From positions 31,479-95,478 of the forward strand of contig NZ_PQSQ01000019.1 in the NCBI RefSeq assembly GCF_002920575.1: DNA of 64,000 nt, given 5' to 3'. Below, piece after piece: positions 52,124 through 62,712 of the stretch (its first letter is position 1; each line of letters begins with the position of its first letter). Both the position numbers and the translations under genes were made by a program. Source of the stretch: Streptomyces sp. Ru73 (GTDB taxonomy: Bacteria > Actinomycetota > Actinomycetes > Streptomycetales > Streptomycetaceae). The notes under the pieces are model-generated. The model did not search any database and was not told the DNA's origin. It saw nothing but the letters and a program-made list of their open reading frames with translations.

Positions 52124-52798
52124 ATGGACCCCAGGGCGTACCCATCCCAGCACGGGCACCGGCCCGCGGACGACGCGTCGCGCACGAGGCGTCTCGGGCA
52201 GCAGGAGCGCGACCGGGCCGAGCAGCCGGCCAGGGTGGAGCGCGAGCGCGCGGCGGCAGCGCGCCGGCGCCCGCCGCGCGCCAAGGTCGACCTCTACGTG
52301 AACGAGTACTCCGGTACGGTCACCTGGCGCACGCGCATGACGCCGGCCGAGAAGCGGTACCGCTCCGCCTCAGGACCGGGGACGCGGCAGCGGTCCTCGG
52401 CCGACGACCGGCGACGGGCCGAGGCCGCGGCACTCCGCTCGGTCGGCATCGATCCCCGGCGCAGCAGGGGAAGCGGCGCCGCGCCCATCCCCACGCATCC
52501 CGCCACCGTGCTGGCCGCCACCCACGTGTCCGTGGCCGACATGACGCCCGGCCAGTTGAACGCCCATGCGGCGCGGGTCAGCGCCCTGCGCTCACAGCTG
52601 CAGGGCGACACCGCGCGGGCCGGCCGGATGCCGATGAGCAGCGCCGCCCGGCTGCGGTCGGGCCTGGACGCGGCGCGCGTCCACTCGTTGCGCGTGGAGC
52701 GCTCCGCCTCGGCGCGGGAGCTGGCGCAGCGCCACCAGCAGCCGCGCCCTCTGCGGACCGAGCAGCGGCAGCGGGGAGCGGGGCCCGCCCAGCGCTGA
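52124..52798 (+). CDS. Arg/Ala-rich hypothetical protein
   Basis: 224 aa, ATG 52124 behind GGAGGACAGG. It is highly basic ([40 protein letters not shown]) with a short strand-like core (VDLYVNEYSGTVTWRTRMTP) and helical stretches near VADMTPGQLNAHAARVSALR. No membrane segment. It could bind nucleic acid, or be partly disordered; the family is not recognised. It is the last gene of the accessory block before mdh. Confidence 0.66.
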   Translation: MDPRAYPSQHGHRPADDASRTRRLGQQERDRAEQPARVERERAAAARRRPPRAKVDLYVNEYSGTVTWRTRMTPAEKRYRSASGPGTRQRSSADDRRRAEAAALRSVGIDPRRSRGSGAAPIPTHPATVLAATHVSVADMTPGQLNAHAARVSALRSQLQGDTARAGRMPMSSAARLRSGLDAARVHSLRVERSASARELAQRHQQPRPLRTEQRQRGAGPAQR

Positions 52799-52917
52799 GC
52801 CCCGGGCCTCCGGGGCCACGGGCGGCACCGGCTACGGCGTCGCGGAAGGGGCGGCCACGCCCCACGACCGAGGCCGGGCACGGCCCACGGCCCACGCCAG
52901 GAGGCCGGATACGGCAA

Positions 52918-52956
52918 GGCCGTGCGGCCCACCCCCATGAGGTGGACCGCACGGCC
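52918..52956. terminator. Bidirectional hairpin between the accessory block and mdh
   Basis: A 16-bp stem with a single mismatch (GGCCGTGCGGCCCACC against GGTGGACCGCACGGCC) and a 7-nt loop (CCCATGA). It lies 120 nt after the stop at 52798 and 41 nt after the mdh stop on the other strand. Confidence 0.8.
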
Positions 52957-52996
52957 GCAGGGTTGCCCGTAGGTGCCCGGGGGGGCGCCCGTCAGG

Positions 52997-54498
<1,502 letters not shown>

Positions 54499-55716
54499 CT
54501 AAGGTCCCGGCTTCGTGCAGCTCTGGTAGCCCGCGTTCGTCGTGCCGCACGCCTTGACCTTCTCCGGGGCCCCGGTGACCGGGACCATCGCGGTGTACGC
54601 GGAGCCGTCGCGGGCCGCCCGCGCCTGCTCCGTGTGCCCGCCGGACGTGACGCTGGCGCGGTCACCCTGCGCGGCCCCCGTGAGGCGGGCCCAGGCGGCG
54701 CCGCACACCTTGCTGTACCGGACCTCGATCAGCGCGCTGCCCATGACGCCGCGCGAGGGCGTCGTGGCCTGGTCGCCGCCGCAGCCCATCTCCTCGGGGT
54801 CCTTGCCGACGCAGCCGGCACCGGCGCACTTCACGCCGGACGGCAGTGCGGACTGCTGGGACGGGGTGGGCGCGGCCGGCGCGGGCTTGGCCTGCTGTCC
54901 GCCGTCCCCGCTGCCGAGCAGCAGTACGGCGGCCGCGATGAGCAGCAGCGCCCCGACGACGCCGGTCACGAACATCGTGGCGCGGCGACGGCGCTCCGGG
55001 TCGGGTCCGGCGGCGGGTCCGGCAGCGGGGGGCCGGTGGCCGGGTACGGACGGAGGGACGGGGGGCGCGGGGGACGACGGCGGCGCGGCGGACGCGGACG
55101 CGGGCGCGGCATGCGCTGCCGGAGCCGGGGCCTCGACGTCGGCCGCGGAAGGCGCTGAGGAGGCCGGGGGCGCTGAGGCGGCCGAAGGGGCCGAGGAGGC
55201 TGCCGGGGCCGGCGCCTCGCCCGTCTCGGAGGCGCGCTGGTGCGGTACCTGCGTCGCGGCCGGTGCCTCGGACGGCGTCGCCCGTACGTACGCCTCCGGC
55301 GGCGCGGTGGCCGCCCGGCCGGCGCCCTTGGTGCCGGAGCGCTTGCCGGGGCCCCGCGCGGTGTCCGGTGCCGGGCCGAACTCCCCCAGCGCGGCCCGTG
55401 CTTCGGCGACCCGTATCGCCTCCATGGTGACGTCGTGCCGCATCTCGGCGCGGCTCCAGGCGCGTTCGGCCAGTTCCCACATCGTGGTGAGGTGGCCGGC
55501 GTGCGCGCCCGTCACCTCGGCCAGCGCGAGCACCGCGCGGCGCGGCGCCAGCAGCCGTCCGTTGAGATACCGCTCCCAGGACGTCTTGCTGTAGCCCGTG
55601 CGGTCGGCGACGGCCGATATGCTCAGGCCGCTGCGGTCCACGAGTCTGCGTAACTGATCGGCGAACTCCCTCACCTGCGGGTCGAGTTCGTCCGGTAGCG
55701 CCCTCCAGCGAGGCAT
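54499..55716 (-). CDS. XRE-family HTH protein with transmembrane segment and DUF2690 domain
   Basis: 405 aa. A cytosolic helix-turn-helix at about residues 16-75 (ADQLRRLVDRSGLSISAVAD, RTGYSKTSWERYLNGRLLAP) is followed by an Ala/Pro/Ser-rich linker (about 115-240), one membrane helix (about 249-270, TGVVGALLLIAAAVLLLG) and an exported Cys-containing domain (CAGAGCVGKDPEEMGCGGDQ; TNAGYQSC) of the DUF2690 type. The topology suggests a one-component regulator that senses something outside the cell or wall and acts on DNA inside. The target is unknown. Confidence 0.86.
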   Translation of the reverse strand: MPRWRALPDELDPQVREFADQLRRLVDRSGLSISAVADRTGYSKTSWERYLNGRLLAPRRAVLALAEVTGAHAGHLTTMWELAERAWSRAEMRHDVTMEAIRVAEARAALGEFGPAPDTARGPGKRSGTKGAGRAATAPPEAYVRATPSEAPAATQVPHQRASETGEAPAPAASSAPSAASAPPASSAPSAADVEAPAPAAHAAPASASAAPPSSPAPPVPPSVPGHRPPAAGPAAGPDPERRRRATMFVTGVVGALLLIAAAVLLLGSGDGGQQAKPAPAAPTPSQQSALPSGVKCAGAGCVGKDPEEMGCGGDQATTPSRGVMGSALIEVRYSKVCGAAWARLTGAAQGDRASVTSGGHTEQARAARDGSAYTAMVPVTGAPEKVKACGTTNAGYQSCTKPGP

Positions 55717-55970
55717 TGCCTCCCCCTATCCCCCCGAACTGCTGCGGCTATCCGTTGGGATGCCAGTCGTCAGGATGCCAGTTCCCGTGGAGAGGGCGCA
55801 GGAAAGCGTTCATGCTTTGGACACGCGCCCCGCACGCCGGACACGTGCGGGGGCGCCGCCTCCGCGCCCCCGGCCGTCCACGTCGTTACGCGTACCGACG
55901 CCCCTGTGGGCGCCGCCCGGACAGCCCTCTCGTGGACGCCCGTACCGGCGCCTCTACGGAAGGCGTCCGG

Positions 55971-56399
55971 TCAGCGCACCGTGAAGTGGACGATGTCGTC
56001 CAGGAAGGGCAGCGACAGCCAGGGATCGGGCTGGATCATGAGGCCCAGCATCACGATCACGAAGCCGAGCCCGCCGTACGTCGCCATGTCCGTGAAGCGC
56101 GACCGTACGGCGAGCATGCCGACGGACGGCAGGATGCGCCGCAGTACGGCGCCGGCCAGCAGCGCCAGCCCGATCAGCAGGGTGCCCACCCGGAAGGCGT
56201 CGAACGCGATCACCAGCAGGCCGAGCGCGACGCCGCCGATGACCGTGAGCAGCGGCCACTGGCGGACCGGCGCGGGCGCGTCACCGGGCGCCGCGCGCCC
56301 GCCGCCCTGCGGACGCGCCGTGTCCTTCGTGATCAGCGGAAAGCGCCGGGTGAGGCGCTGCGGCCTGGACACCCCGTCCGAGTGCGCTCCGGCGTTCAT
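55971..56399 (-). CDS. DUF3017 domain membrane protein
   Basis: 142 aa with three membrane helices (about residues 48-66, 72-90 and 106-124). The DUF3017 core is WPLLTVIGGVALGLLVIAFD, RVGTLLIGLALLAGAVLRR and SVGMLAVRSRFTDMATYGGL. The function is unknown. It lies directly downstream of folD on the same strand, as in other Streptomyces from memory, and is probably cotranscribed (48-nt gap). The N-terminal ~45 residues are hydrophilic. Confidence 0.88.
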   Translation of the reverse strand: MNAGAHSDGVSRPQRLTRRFPLITKDTARPQGGGRAAPGDAPAPVRQWPLLTVIGGVALGLLVIAFDAFRVGTLLIGLALLAGAVLRRILPSVGMLAVRSRFTDMATYGGLGFVIVMLGLMIQPDPWLSLPFLDDIVHFTVR

Positions 56400-56447
56400 G
56401 CGGCTCGCTGCCCTTCTGTCGTCCGTACGTCGTCGCCGCGCGGTGGC

Positions 56448-57302
56448 TCAGCCGGCCGCGCGCTCGGCGGCCTCCACCACGTTCACCAGCAGCATGGCGC
56501 GGGTCATCGGGCCGACGCCACCGGGGTTGGGGGCGACGAAACCGGCCACCTCGCGCACGCCGGGATGCACATCGCCGACGATCTTGCCGTTCTCGTCCCG
56601 GCTGACGCCGACGTCCAGGACGGCCGCGCCCTCCTTGACGTACTCCGGCTTGATCAGGTGCGGCGATCCTGCCGCCGCCACGATGATGTCGGCTTCCTTG
56701 AGGTGCTTGGCCAGGTCCCGGGTGCCGGTGTGGCACTGGGTCACGGTGGCGTTCTCGGACTTGCGGGTGAGCAGCAGCGGCATCGAGCGGCCGATGGTCA
56801 CGCCGCGGCCGACCACGACGACCTCGGCGCCCTTGATCTCGACATCGTACTGGCGCAGCAGGCGCAGGATGCCGTTGGGCGTGCAGGGCAGCGGTGCCTG
56901 CTCGTTGAGGACCAGGCGGCCGAGGTTGGTGGGGTGCAGGCCGTCGGCGTCCTTGGCGGGGTCGATCAGCTCCAGGACGCGGTTCTCGTTGATGCCCTTG
57001 GGCAGCGGCAGCTGGACGATGTAGCCGGTGCAGGCCGGGTCCTCGTTCAGCTCGCGGACGACCGCCTCGATCTCCTCCTGGGTCGCGGTGGCCGGCAGCT
57101 CGCGCTGGATGGACGCGATGCCGATCTCGGCGCAGTCGCGGTGCTTGCCCGCGACGTACTTCTGGCTGCCGGGGTCCTCGCCGACCAGGACGGTGCCCAG
57201 ACCCGGCTGGACACCCTTCGCCTTCAGCGCCGCCACGCGGGCGGACAGGTCGGACTTGATCGCGGCGGCGGTGGCCTTGCCATCGAGAATCTGGGCGCTC
57301 AT
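56448..57302 (-). CDS. folD: Bifunctional methylenetetrahydrofolate dehydrogenase/methenyltetrahydrofolate cyclohydrolase
   Basis: 284 aa from ATG 57302. FolD converts 5,10-methylene-THF to 10-formyl-THF, the cofactor used by PurN and PurH encoded nearby. All canonical motifs are present: [18 protein letters not shown] with catalytic Tyr and Lys, [26 protein letters not shown], the nucleotide-binding [18 protein letters not shown] and [14 protein letters not shown]. This is the housekeeping copy; a divergent paralogue is at 35084-36172. Confidence 0.96.
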   Translation of the reverse strand: MSAQILDGKATAAAIKSDLSARVAALKAKGVQPGLGTVLVGEDPGSQKYVAGKHRDCAEIGIASIQRELPATATQEEIEAVVRELNEDPACTGYIVQLPLPKGINENRVLELIDPAKDADGLHPTNLGRLVLNEQAPLPCTPNGILRLLRQYDVEIKGAEVVVVGRGVTIGRSMPLLLTRKSENATVTQCHTGTRDLAKHLKEADIIVAAAGSPHLIKPEYVKEGAAVLDVGVSRDENGKIVGDVHPGVREVAGFVAPNPGGVGPMTRAMLLVNVVEAAERAAG

Positions 57303-57670
57303 GGCTCCTATCCTCCCGGATGACGGGCCCGGCGTACCAATCAGGGCGGGCTTCGGGACGTGACGCGCGTAGAAGCGCCGGGGTTGTCGCGAGCGCACCA
57401 CAAAGCCGTCCAGTCTCGGTAACAGGAAGAGCACATATCGGGATCGACCGGTGACCAGTGCCCCTCGTCGGCTGGACAAAGTCTTTATCCGGACTTCACG
57501 ATGTTGCGCACGTGCCGCATTCGCAGGAGGGGCCGAATGCGACGGCGGCACGCTCGGGGGAGAACACCAGGCACTCTTCACGGCTCGCGCGGCCCCGCCG
57601 CGGGGGCGGTGCGGTGGCTTCCCGTCGTCAACGTCGGCCCGCCACAGTCCCCGCCCGAAGGAAGCCTTCC

Positions 57671-58426
57671 GTGAGTTACCCTCCGCCGCCCGCCGGCGAT
57701 CCGAACAACCCCTACGGCCAGCAGCCGCCCCAGGGCCAGCCCGGTTACGGCTACCCCCAGCAGGCCCCCCAGGGCGTCCCGCCCCAGCAGGGCTACGGCT
57801 ACCCGCAGCAGGGCGCCGGCGTGCCGCCGCAGCAGGGTTACGGCTACCCCCAGCAGCAGCCGCCGGCCGGCACCGTGCAGGCCAACAACGGCTACATCAA
57901 CCTCGTCACCGGCCCCGTGCTTCTCGCGACGATGGGCCAGCGCTTCCTGGCGCGCCTGGTGGACGGCCTGATCGTCGGCGTGATCATGACGATCGCCATG
58001 GTCGCGGGCATGGGCAGCGTCGTCGGCATCGCCGGCAACGCGGCCGACGACTGCGGCAGCTACATGGACCCGGGCTACGACGCCTGCATGAACGAGGCGG
58101 CCGCGCAGGCCGGCAGCGGCTTCGCCGTCATGTTCGGCATACTCGGCATCTTCGCCCTCTTCATGCTGCTCTACGAGTGGCTGATGATCGGCATCAAGGG
58201 CGCCACCTTCGGCAAGATGGCGCTCGGCCTGCGGGTCGTCCGCGAGTCCACCGGCCAGGTGCCGGGCGTGGGCGCGGGCTTCATCCGCTACATCATCCCG
58301 ATGGTCGGTGCCTTCCTCTGCTACATCGGCGCCGCGCTGGTCTACCTGTCGCCGTTCTTCGACAGCACCGGCAAGCTCCAGGGCTGGCACGACCGCGCCG
58401 CCGGCACGGTGGTCATCAAGAAGTGA
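57671..58426 (+). CDS. RDD family membrane protein with Pro/Gln/Gly/Tyr-rich N-terminus
   Basis: 251 aa from GTG 57671, with GAAGGA upstream. The first ~70 residues are repeats of QQGYGYPQQ type, probably disordered. The RDD domain (about residues 88-250) has three membrane helices, the Arg in [17 protein letters not shown], the characteristic two-Asp pattern (LVDGL; later GWHDRAAGT), and [17 protein letters not shown]. Family members may be transporters or ion-related proteins; the role here is unknown. It is convergent with the next gene. Confidence 0.88.
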   Translation: MSYPPPPAGDPNNPYGQQPPQGQPGYGYPQQAPQGVPPQQGYGYPQQGAGVPPQQGYGYPQQQPPAGTVQANNGYINLVTGPVLLATMGQRFLARLVDGLIVGVIMTIAMVAGMGSVVGIAGNAADDCGSYMDPGYDACMNEAAAQAGSGFAVMFGILGIFALFMLLYEWLMIGIKGATFGKMALGLRVVRESTGQVPGVGAGFIRYIIPMVGAFLCYIGAALVYLSPFFDSTGKLQGWHDRAAGTVVIKK

Positions 58427-58461
58427 CACCCGGCCGTGCGCCTGAGCGCACGGCGCACGCA

Positions 58462-58499
58462 GGACAGGGCCCGTACCCCGGTGGGTACGGGCCCTGTCC
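58462..58499. terminator. Bidirectional hairpin between the RDD gene and the Pro-rich membrane protein gene
   Basis: A perfect 17-bp stem (GGACAGGGCCCGTACCC with its complement) on a CGGT tetraloop, 36 nt after the RDD stop and 18 nt after the convergent stop at 58517. Confidence 0.85.
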
Positions 58500-58516
58500 G
58501 TTTCCCCGGCAGGCGG

Positions 58517-59068
58517 TCAGGCGCTCAGCGAGCGCGCGTAGTTGACCTGCTGCGTGACCTGGAACGCCACGCTCTCGTGCGTCGCCGGGATCATCGTCGC
58601 GTGGTACTTCCCGCCGCTGTTCACCGCCACCTGGACGTACCCGGTGGTGGTCTTCTCCTTCATGAGGAGGAAGAGCAGGCCGAGGAAGCAGAAGAGGAAG
58701 AAGACGACGGCCAGCACGATCGCGTGCGTCGGCAGCTTCTCCTCGGTGCGCGACATGTCCTGGACGGTCCACACGGCGCCCTTGAGCGGCAGTTGGCCGG
58801 CCGGCGTGAGGATGCCGTCGGGGGTGACGGTGATGTCACCGAGCACCAGGAGGGGCTGCACGTAACCACCCTGGGCGGCCCCCTGTCCTGGCACACCGCC
58901 CGCCTGGGGGTAGCCGTACCCGGGCGGGCCCGGTGGCGGAGCGGCAGGCCCCGGGTAGCCGTATGCGGCGCCCGGCGGCGGCCCCGCCGGGGGCGGCGGC
59001 GTTCCCCCTGGTGGTGGCTGGTCCGCAGGGCCGAAGCCGCCGTGCGGTGGCGTGTTTCCGTCACTCAT
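58517..59068 (-). CDS. Pro/Gly-rich single-pass membrane protein
   Basis: 183 aa from ATG 59068. The N-terminal ~70 residues are Pro/Gly/Tyr/Gln-rich and disordered. A beta-rich segment follows (LLVLGDITVTPDGILTPAG, LPLKGAVWTV), then one membrane helix (about residues 115-138, AIVLAVVFFLFCFLGLLFLL) and a short KEKTTTGYVQVAVNSGGKY tail domain. The function is unknown. The Pro-rich N-terminus resembles that of the neighbouring RDD protein, suggesting that both are part of the cell envelope. Confidence 0.8.
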   Translation of the reverse strand: MSDGNTPPHGGFGPADQPPPGGTPPPPAGPPPGAAYGYPGPAAPPPGPPGYGYPQAGGVPGQGAAQGGYVQPLLVLGDITVTPDGILTPAGQLPLKGAVWTVQDMSRTEEKLPTHAIVLAVVFFLFCFLGLLFLLMKEKTTTGYVQVAVNSGGKYHATMIPATHESVAFQVTQQVNYARSLSA

Positions 59069-59171
59069 GCGGCGGAGTATGCCGCATGCGCAGGAGACGC
59101 GTCGCCCGTACGGCCGGGGCCGCCCCACCCGTGGGTGCGGCGGCCCCGGCCTTCGTACGTGCGGTACGCGC

Positions 59172-60743
59172 TCAGTGGAAGAAGTGGCGCGTGCCCGTGA
59201 AGTACATCGTGACGCCGGCCTTCTTGGCGGCCTCGACGACCAGCTCGTCGCGGACCGAGCCGCCGGGCTGGGCGACGGCCTTGATGCCGGCGGCGGTCAG
59301 GACCTCCAGGCCGTCGGGGAACGGGAAGAACGCGTCGGAGGCGGCGTACGAGCCGCGCGCCCGCTCCTCGCCCGCGCGCTCCACCGCGAGCTTCGCGGAG
59401 TCCACGCGGTTGACCTGGCCCATGCCCACGCCGACCGTCGCGCCGTCCTTGGCGAGCAGGATCGCGTTGGACTTCACCGCGCGCGAGGCGCGCCAGGCGA
59501 AGGCCAGCTCGGCGAGCTCGGCCTCGGAGAGCGCCTCACCGGTGGCGAGGGTCCAGTTGGCCGGGTCGTCGCCGTCGGCCTGGAGGCGGTCGGCGACCTG
59601 GACGAGCGCGCCGCCGTCGATGGCCTTGACCTCAACCTCGGCCTTCGGGGCCTCGGGGGCACGCAGCACGCGGATGTTCTTCTTGCGGGCGAGCACCTCG
59701 ACGGCGCCGTCCTCGTAGTCCGGGGCCACGATGACCTCGGTGAAGATCTCGGCGACCTGCTCGGCCATCGCCACGGAGACCGGGCGGTTCACGGCGATCA
59801 CGCCGCCGAAGGCGGACAGCGGGTCGCACTCGTGCGCCTTGCGATGCGCCTCGGCGACGTCCGCGCCGATCGCGATGCCGCAGGGGTTGGCGTGCTTGAT
59901 GATCGCCACGCAGGGCTCGGCGTGGTCGTACGCGGCCCGGCGCGCGGCGTCGGTGTCCGTGTAGTTGTTGTACGACATCTCCTTGCCGTGCAGCTGCTCG
60001 GCCTGGGCCAGGCCGCCGCCCTCGGCGCCGACGTACAGCGCGGCGCCCTGGTGCGGGTTCTCGCCGTAGCGCAGCACGTTCTTGCGGGTGTAGGTGGCGC
60101 CGGTGAAGTCGGGGAAGCCGCTGTCGTCGGCGGCCGCGTAGTCATCGGCGAACCAGGACGCGACGGCCACGTCGTACGAGGCGGTGTGCTGGAAGGCCTC
60201 GGCCGCCAGCCGCTTGCGGGTGGCGAGGTCGAAGCCACCCCCGGAGGCGGCCTCGAGCACGTCGTCGTAGCGGGCCGGGTTCACGACCACGGCCACCGAC
60301 GGGTGGTTCTTGGCGGCGGCGCGGACCATGGAGGGGCCGCCGATGTCGATCTGCTCCACGCACTCGTCCGGGGTCGCGCCGGAGGCGACGGTCTCGCGGA
60401 ACGGGTAGAGGTTCACGATCACCAGGTCGAACGGCTCGACGCCCAGGTCGGCCAGCTGCTTCCGGTGGTCGTCCAGGCGCAGGTCGGCGAGGATGCCGGC
60501 GTGCACCTTCGGGTGCAGCGTCTTCACGCGCCCGTCCAGGCACTCGGGGAAGCCGGTCAGCTCCTCGACCTTGGTGACCGGGACGCCGGCCGCGGCGATC
60601 CTCCCGGCGGTGGAACCGGTGGACACGAGCTGGACGCCCGCCGCGTGCAGCCCCTTCGCCAGCTCTTCCAGCCCGGTCTTGTCGTAGACGCTGACCAGCG
60701 CGCGGCGGATGGGCCGCTTGGTGCCTTCGGCGGTCTCGGTCAC
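59172..60743 (-). CDS. purH: Bifunctional AICAR formyltransferase/IMP cyclohydrolase
   Basis: 523 aa from GTG 60743, overlapping the purN stop (GTGA). It catalyses the last two steps of IMP synthesis. The N-terminal MGS-like cyclohydrolase domain (about residues 14-195) contains [30 protein letters not shown] and NLYPF. The C-terminal transformylase domain contains [24 protein letters not shown] with the catalytic Lys/His, and FFPFPDGLE. It uses 10-formyl-THF from FolD. Confidence 0.97.
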   Translation of the reverse strand: MTETAEGTKRPIRRALVSVYDKTGLEELAKGLHAAGVQLVSTGSTAGRIAAAGVPVTKVEELTGFPECLDGRVKTLHPKVHAGILADLRLDDHRKQLADLGVEPFDLVIVNLYPFRETVASGATPDECVEQIDIGGPSMVRAAAKNHPSVAVVVNPARYDDVLEAASGGGFDLATRKRLAAEAFQHTASYDVAVASWFADDYAAADDSGFPDFTGATYTRKNVLRYGENPHQGAALYVGAEGGGLAQAEQLHGKEMSYNNYTDTDAARRAAYDHAEPCVAIIKHANPCGIAIGADVAEAHRKAHECDPLSAFGGVIAVNRPVSVAMAEQVAEIFTEVIVAPDYEDGAVEVLARKKNIRVLRAPEAPKAEVEVKAIDGGALVQVADRLQADGDDPANWTLATGEALSEAELAELAFAWRASRAVKSNAILLAKDGATVGVGMGQVNRVDSAKLAVERAGEERARGSYAASDAFFPFPDGLEVLTAAGIKAVAQPGGSVRDELVVEAAKKAGVTMYFTGTRHFFH

Positions 60744-61399
60744 GGGATAACTACCTTTCGTCCCTCAGTGCGGTAGCCGTTACGGGCCAGACGCCCCACG
60801 ACATCGACGAGCAGCGAGCGCTCGACTTCCTTGATCCGCTCGTGCAGCGCGGATTCGTCGTCCTCGTCCCGGACCTCGACCACGCCCTGGGCGATGACCG
60901 GACCGGTGTCGACGCCGTCGTCGACGAAGTGGACGGTGCAGCCGGTGACCTTCGCGCCGTACGCGAGCGCGTCGCGCACGCCGTGGGCACCGGGAAAGCT
61001 GGGCAGCAGGGCCGGGTGGGTGTTCACGGTCCGGCCGCCGAAACGGGCGAGGAACTCCTTGCCCAAGATCTTCATGAAGCCCGCCGAGACCACCAGGTCC
61101 GGCTCGTACGCGGCGGTCGCCTCGGTGAGCGCCCGGTCCCACGCGGCGCGGTCGGCGTGGTCCTTGACCCGGCAGACGAAGACCGGCAGCCCGGCGCGCT
61201 CGGCGCGCTCCAGGCCGGCGATGCCGTCCCGGTCGGCGCCGACGGCCACGACCTCGGCGCCGTACGCCTCCGTGCCCTGCTCGGCGATGGCGTCCAGCAG
61301 CGCCTGGAGATTGGTGCCGGAACCGGACACCAGCGCGACGATCCGGGCCGGGCGGCCGGGACGTGCGGGCGCGGGGACGGTGAGTGGGGAGGAAGCCAC
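60740..61399 (-). CDS. purN: Phosphoribosylglycinamide formyltransferase
   Basis: 219 aa from GTG 61399. GART transfers formyl from 10-formyl-THF to GAR in purine synthesis. Motifs: [19 protein letters not shown] (phosphate-binding), [20 protein letters not shown] with the active-site Asn/His, and [16 protein letters not shown] with the catalytic Asp. It is the first gene of purNH. The 274-nt gap to the divergent gene should contain its promoter; no purine riboswitch pattern was recognised. Confidence 0.96.
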   Translation of the reverse strand: MASSPLTVPAPARPGRPARIVALVSGSGTNLQALLDAIAEQGTEAYGAEVVAVGADRDGIAGLERAERAGLPVFVCRVKDHADRAAWDRALTEATAAYEPDLVVSAGFMKILGKEFLARFGGRTVNTHPALLPSFPGAHGVRDALAYGAKVTGCTVHFVDDGVDTGPVIAQGVVEVRDEDDESALHERIKEVERSLLVDVVGRLARNGYRTEGRKVVIP

Positions 61400-61673
61400 G
61401 GCGGTTCTTTCTCGGTCTCGCGAGCTTTGTGTGGTCGTACAAGGCCATGGGTACCGGAAATCCGGGGAACCCTACGAAGGCGCCGACCGTCAGCAACGAT
61501 ACCGGCACACCGCGCGGCCCCCACGGGACGGGGGCGGACGCGGAAGGTAGCGTCGGGCGTGGAAGCGCATGTGATCTCCCGGAGAACGGGGTGGATCACA
61601 TGGGATTCGTGGTGACCCGCCGCCGGACTGACGGCCCGGCGGGCGGACGAGACAAGGGGAAGACGCACCTCAG

Positions 61674-62624
61674 ATGACGGACCGACGCCGCCCGGCGGCC
61701 CACCTTCTCCTCCCGATGCCCGCCACCGCTCCCGGGGCGGTGCTGCTGCCGCGCGAGCAGAAGCCGTCGTCCTCCTCGGAGGGAGCGGAGGGAGAGGACC
61801 GGGGCCGCGACGGCCGGGACCGCGACGACCGTGGCCGCGAGGACCGGGACAACCCCTTCGCCGCACCGCCCGCCGGCACGCCCGACCAGGAGTGGCGTCC
61901 CCGGCACGCGCACTCCGGTCAGCACGGCGACGACGCCGAGGGCTCCTCGGGCGAGCACGACGCCGGTACGGGCTGGGGCAGCCAGTGGAGCAGCCGCCAG
62001 CCGGGCCGGCAGAGCGGCGGGTTCGGCAGCCGACCCGGCCGCGGCGGCCCGGAGGGCCCGAACGGCACCGGCGGTCCCGGCGGCCCCGGCCAGACCGGGC
62101 TGCGCTGGGACCCGACCGATCCGGCCCAGCGGCGGGCGCGCTACGCCCTGCTCTCGGGCATGTGGGCGTTCTTCTTCGCGCTCTTCAGCCTCCCCGAGCT
62201 GGCCCTGCTGCTCGGCGCGCTGGCGCTGTACTGGGGCATCAGCTCGCTGCGCGCCAAGCCCCGCGCGGCCAAGCAGGGCACGGGCAGGCCGGGCCGCGCG
62301 AAGGCCACCGCTGCCGACGTCGCGGGCGGCGGTCCGCCGCACGTCAGCACCACCCCCACGGCGGGCCCGCCGCACGCGACCGCCGGCAACACCGGCACGC
62401 CCCCGGCGGTGTACGGCGGCGGTCGGCCGCAGACCACCGCGGCGCTGAGCGGGCTGGTCACGGCGTGCCTGGCGCTGGCCATCGTGGCCGCGGGCTTCAC
62501 CCTGCAGCTCGTGTACAAGGACTACTTCACCTGCGTGAACGACGCGCTGACCCAGTCGGCGCGGCACTCCTGCGAGAAGCTCCTGCCGGAGCAGCTGCGG
62601 CCGATCCTCAGCGTGCAGGAGTAG
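61674..62624 (+). CDS. Membrane protein with charged/Gly-rich N-terminus, hypothetical
   Basis: 316 aa from ATG 61674; an ATG at 61716 (MPATAPGAVLLPREQKPSSS) is an alternative start. The first ~150 residues are Asp/Arg/Gly/Ser-rich and disordered (EDRGRDGRDRDDRGREDRD). A membrane region follows with a tight hairpin of helices at about 158-190 (MWAFFFALFSLPELALLLGA), then a Gly/Thr/Pro linker and a final helix at about 255-283 (SGLVTACLALAIVAAGFTLQ), ending in a short exported part with two cysteines (FTCVNDALTQSARHSCEKLL). The function is unknown; it is divergent from purN. Confidence 0.8.
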   Translation: MTDRRRPAAHLLLPMPATAPGAVLLPREQKPSSSSEGAEGEDRGRDGRDRDDRGREDRDNPFAAPPAGTPDQEWRPRHAHSGQHGDDAEGSSGEHDAGTGWGSQWSSRQPGRQSGGFGSRPGRGGPEGPNGTGGPGGPGQTGLRWDPTDPAQRRARYALLSGMWAFFFALFSLPELALLLGALALYWGISSLRAKPRAAKQGTGRPGRAKATAADVAGGGPPHVSTTPTAGPPHATAGNTGTPPAVYGGGRPQTTAALSGLVTACLALAIVAAGFTLQLVYKDYFTCVNDALTQSARHSCEKLLPEQLRPILSVQE

Positions 62625-62712
62625 CGCGCCCAGGAGCAGCCGAGCCGAGGGGCGGGTTCAGCGCGGGCGCGTGCGCCCTGACCGGACCCGTGCCGCGGGC
62701 CCGTACGGATGA

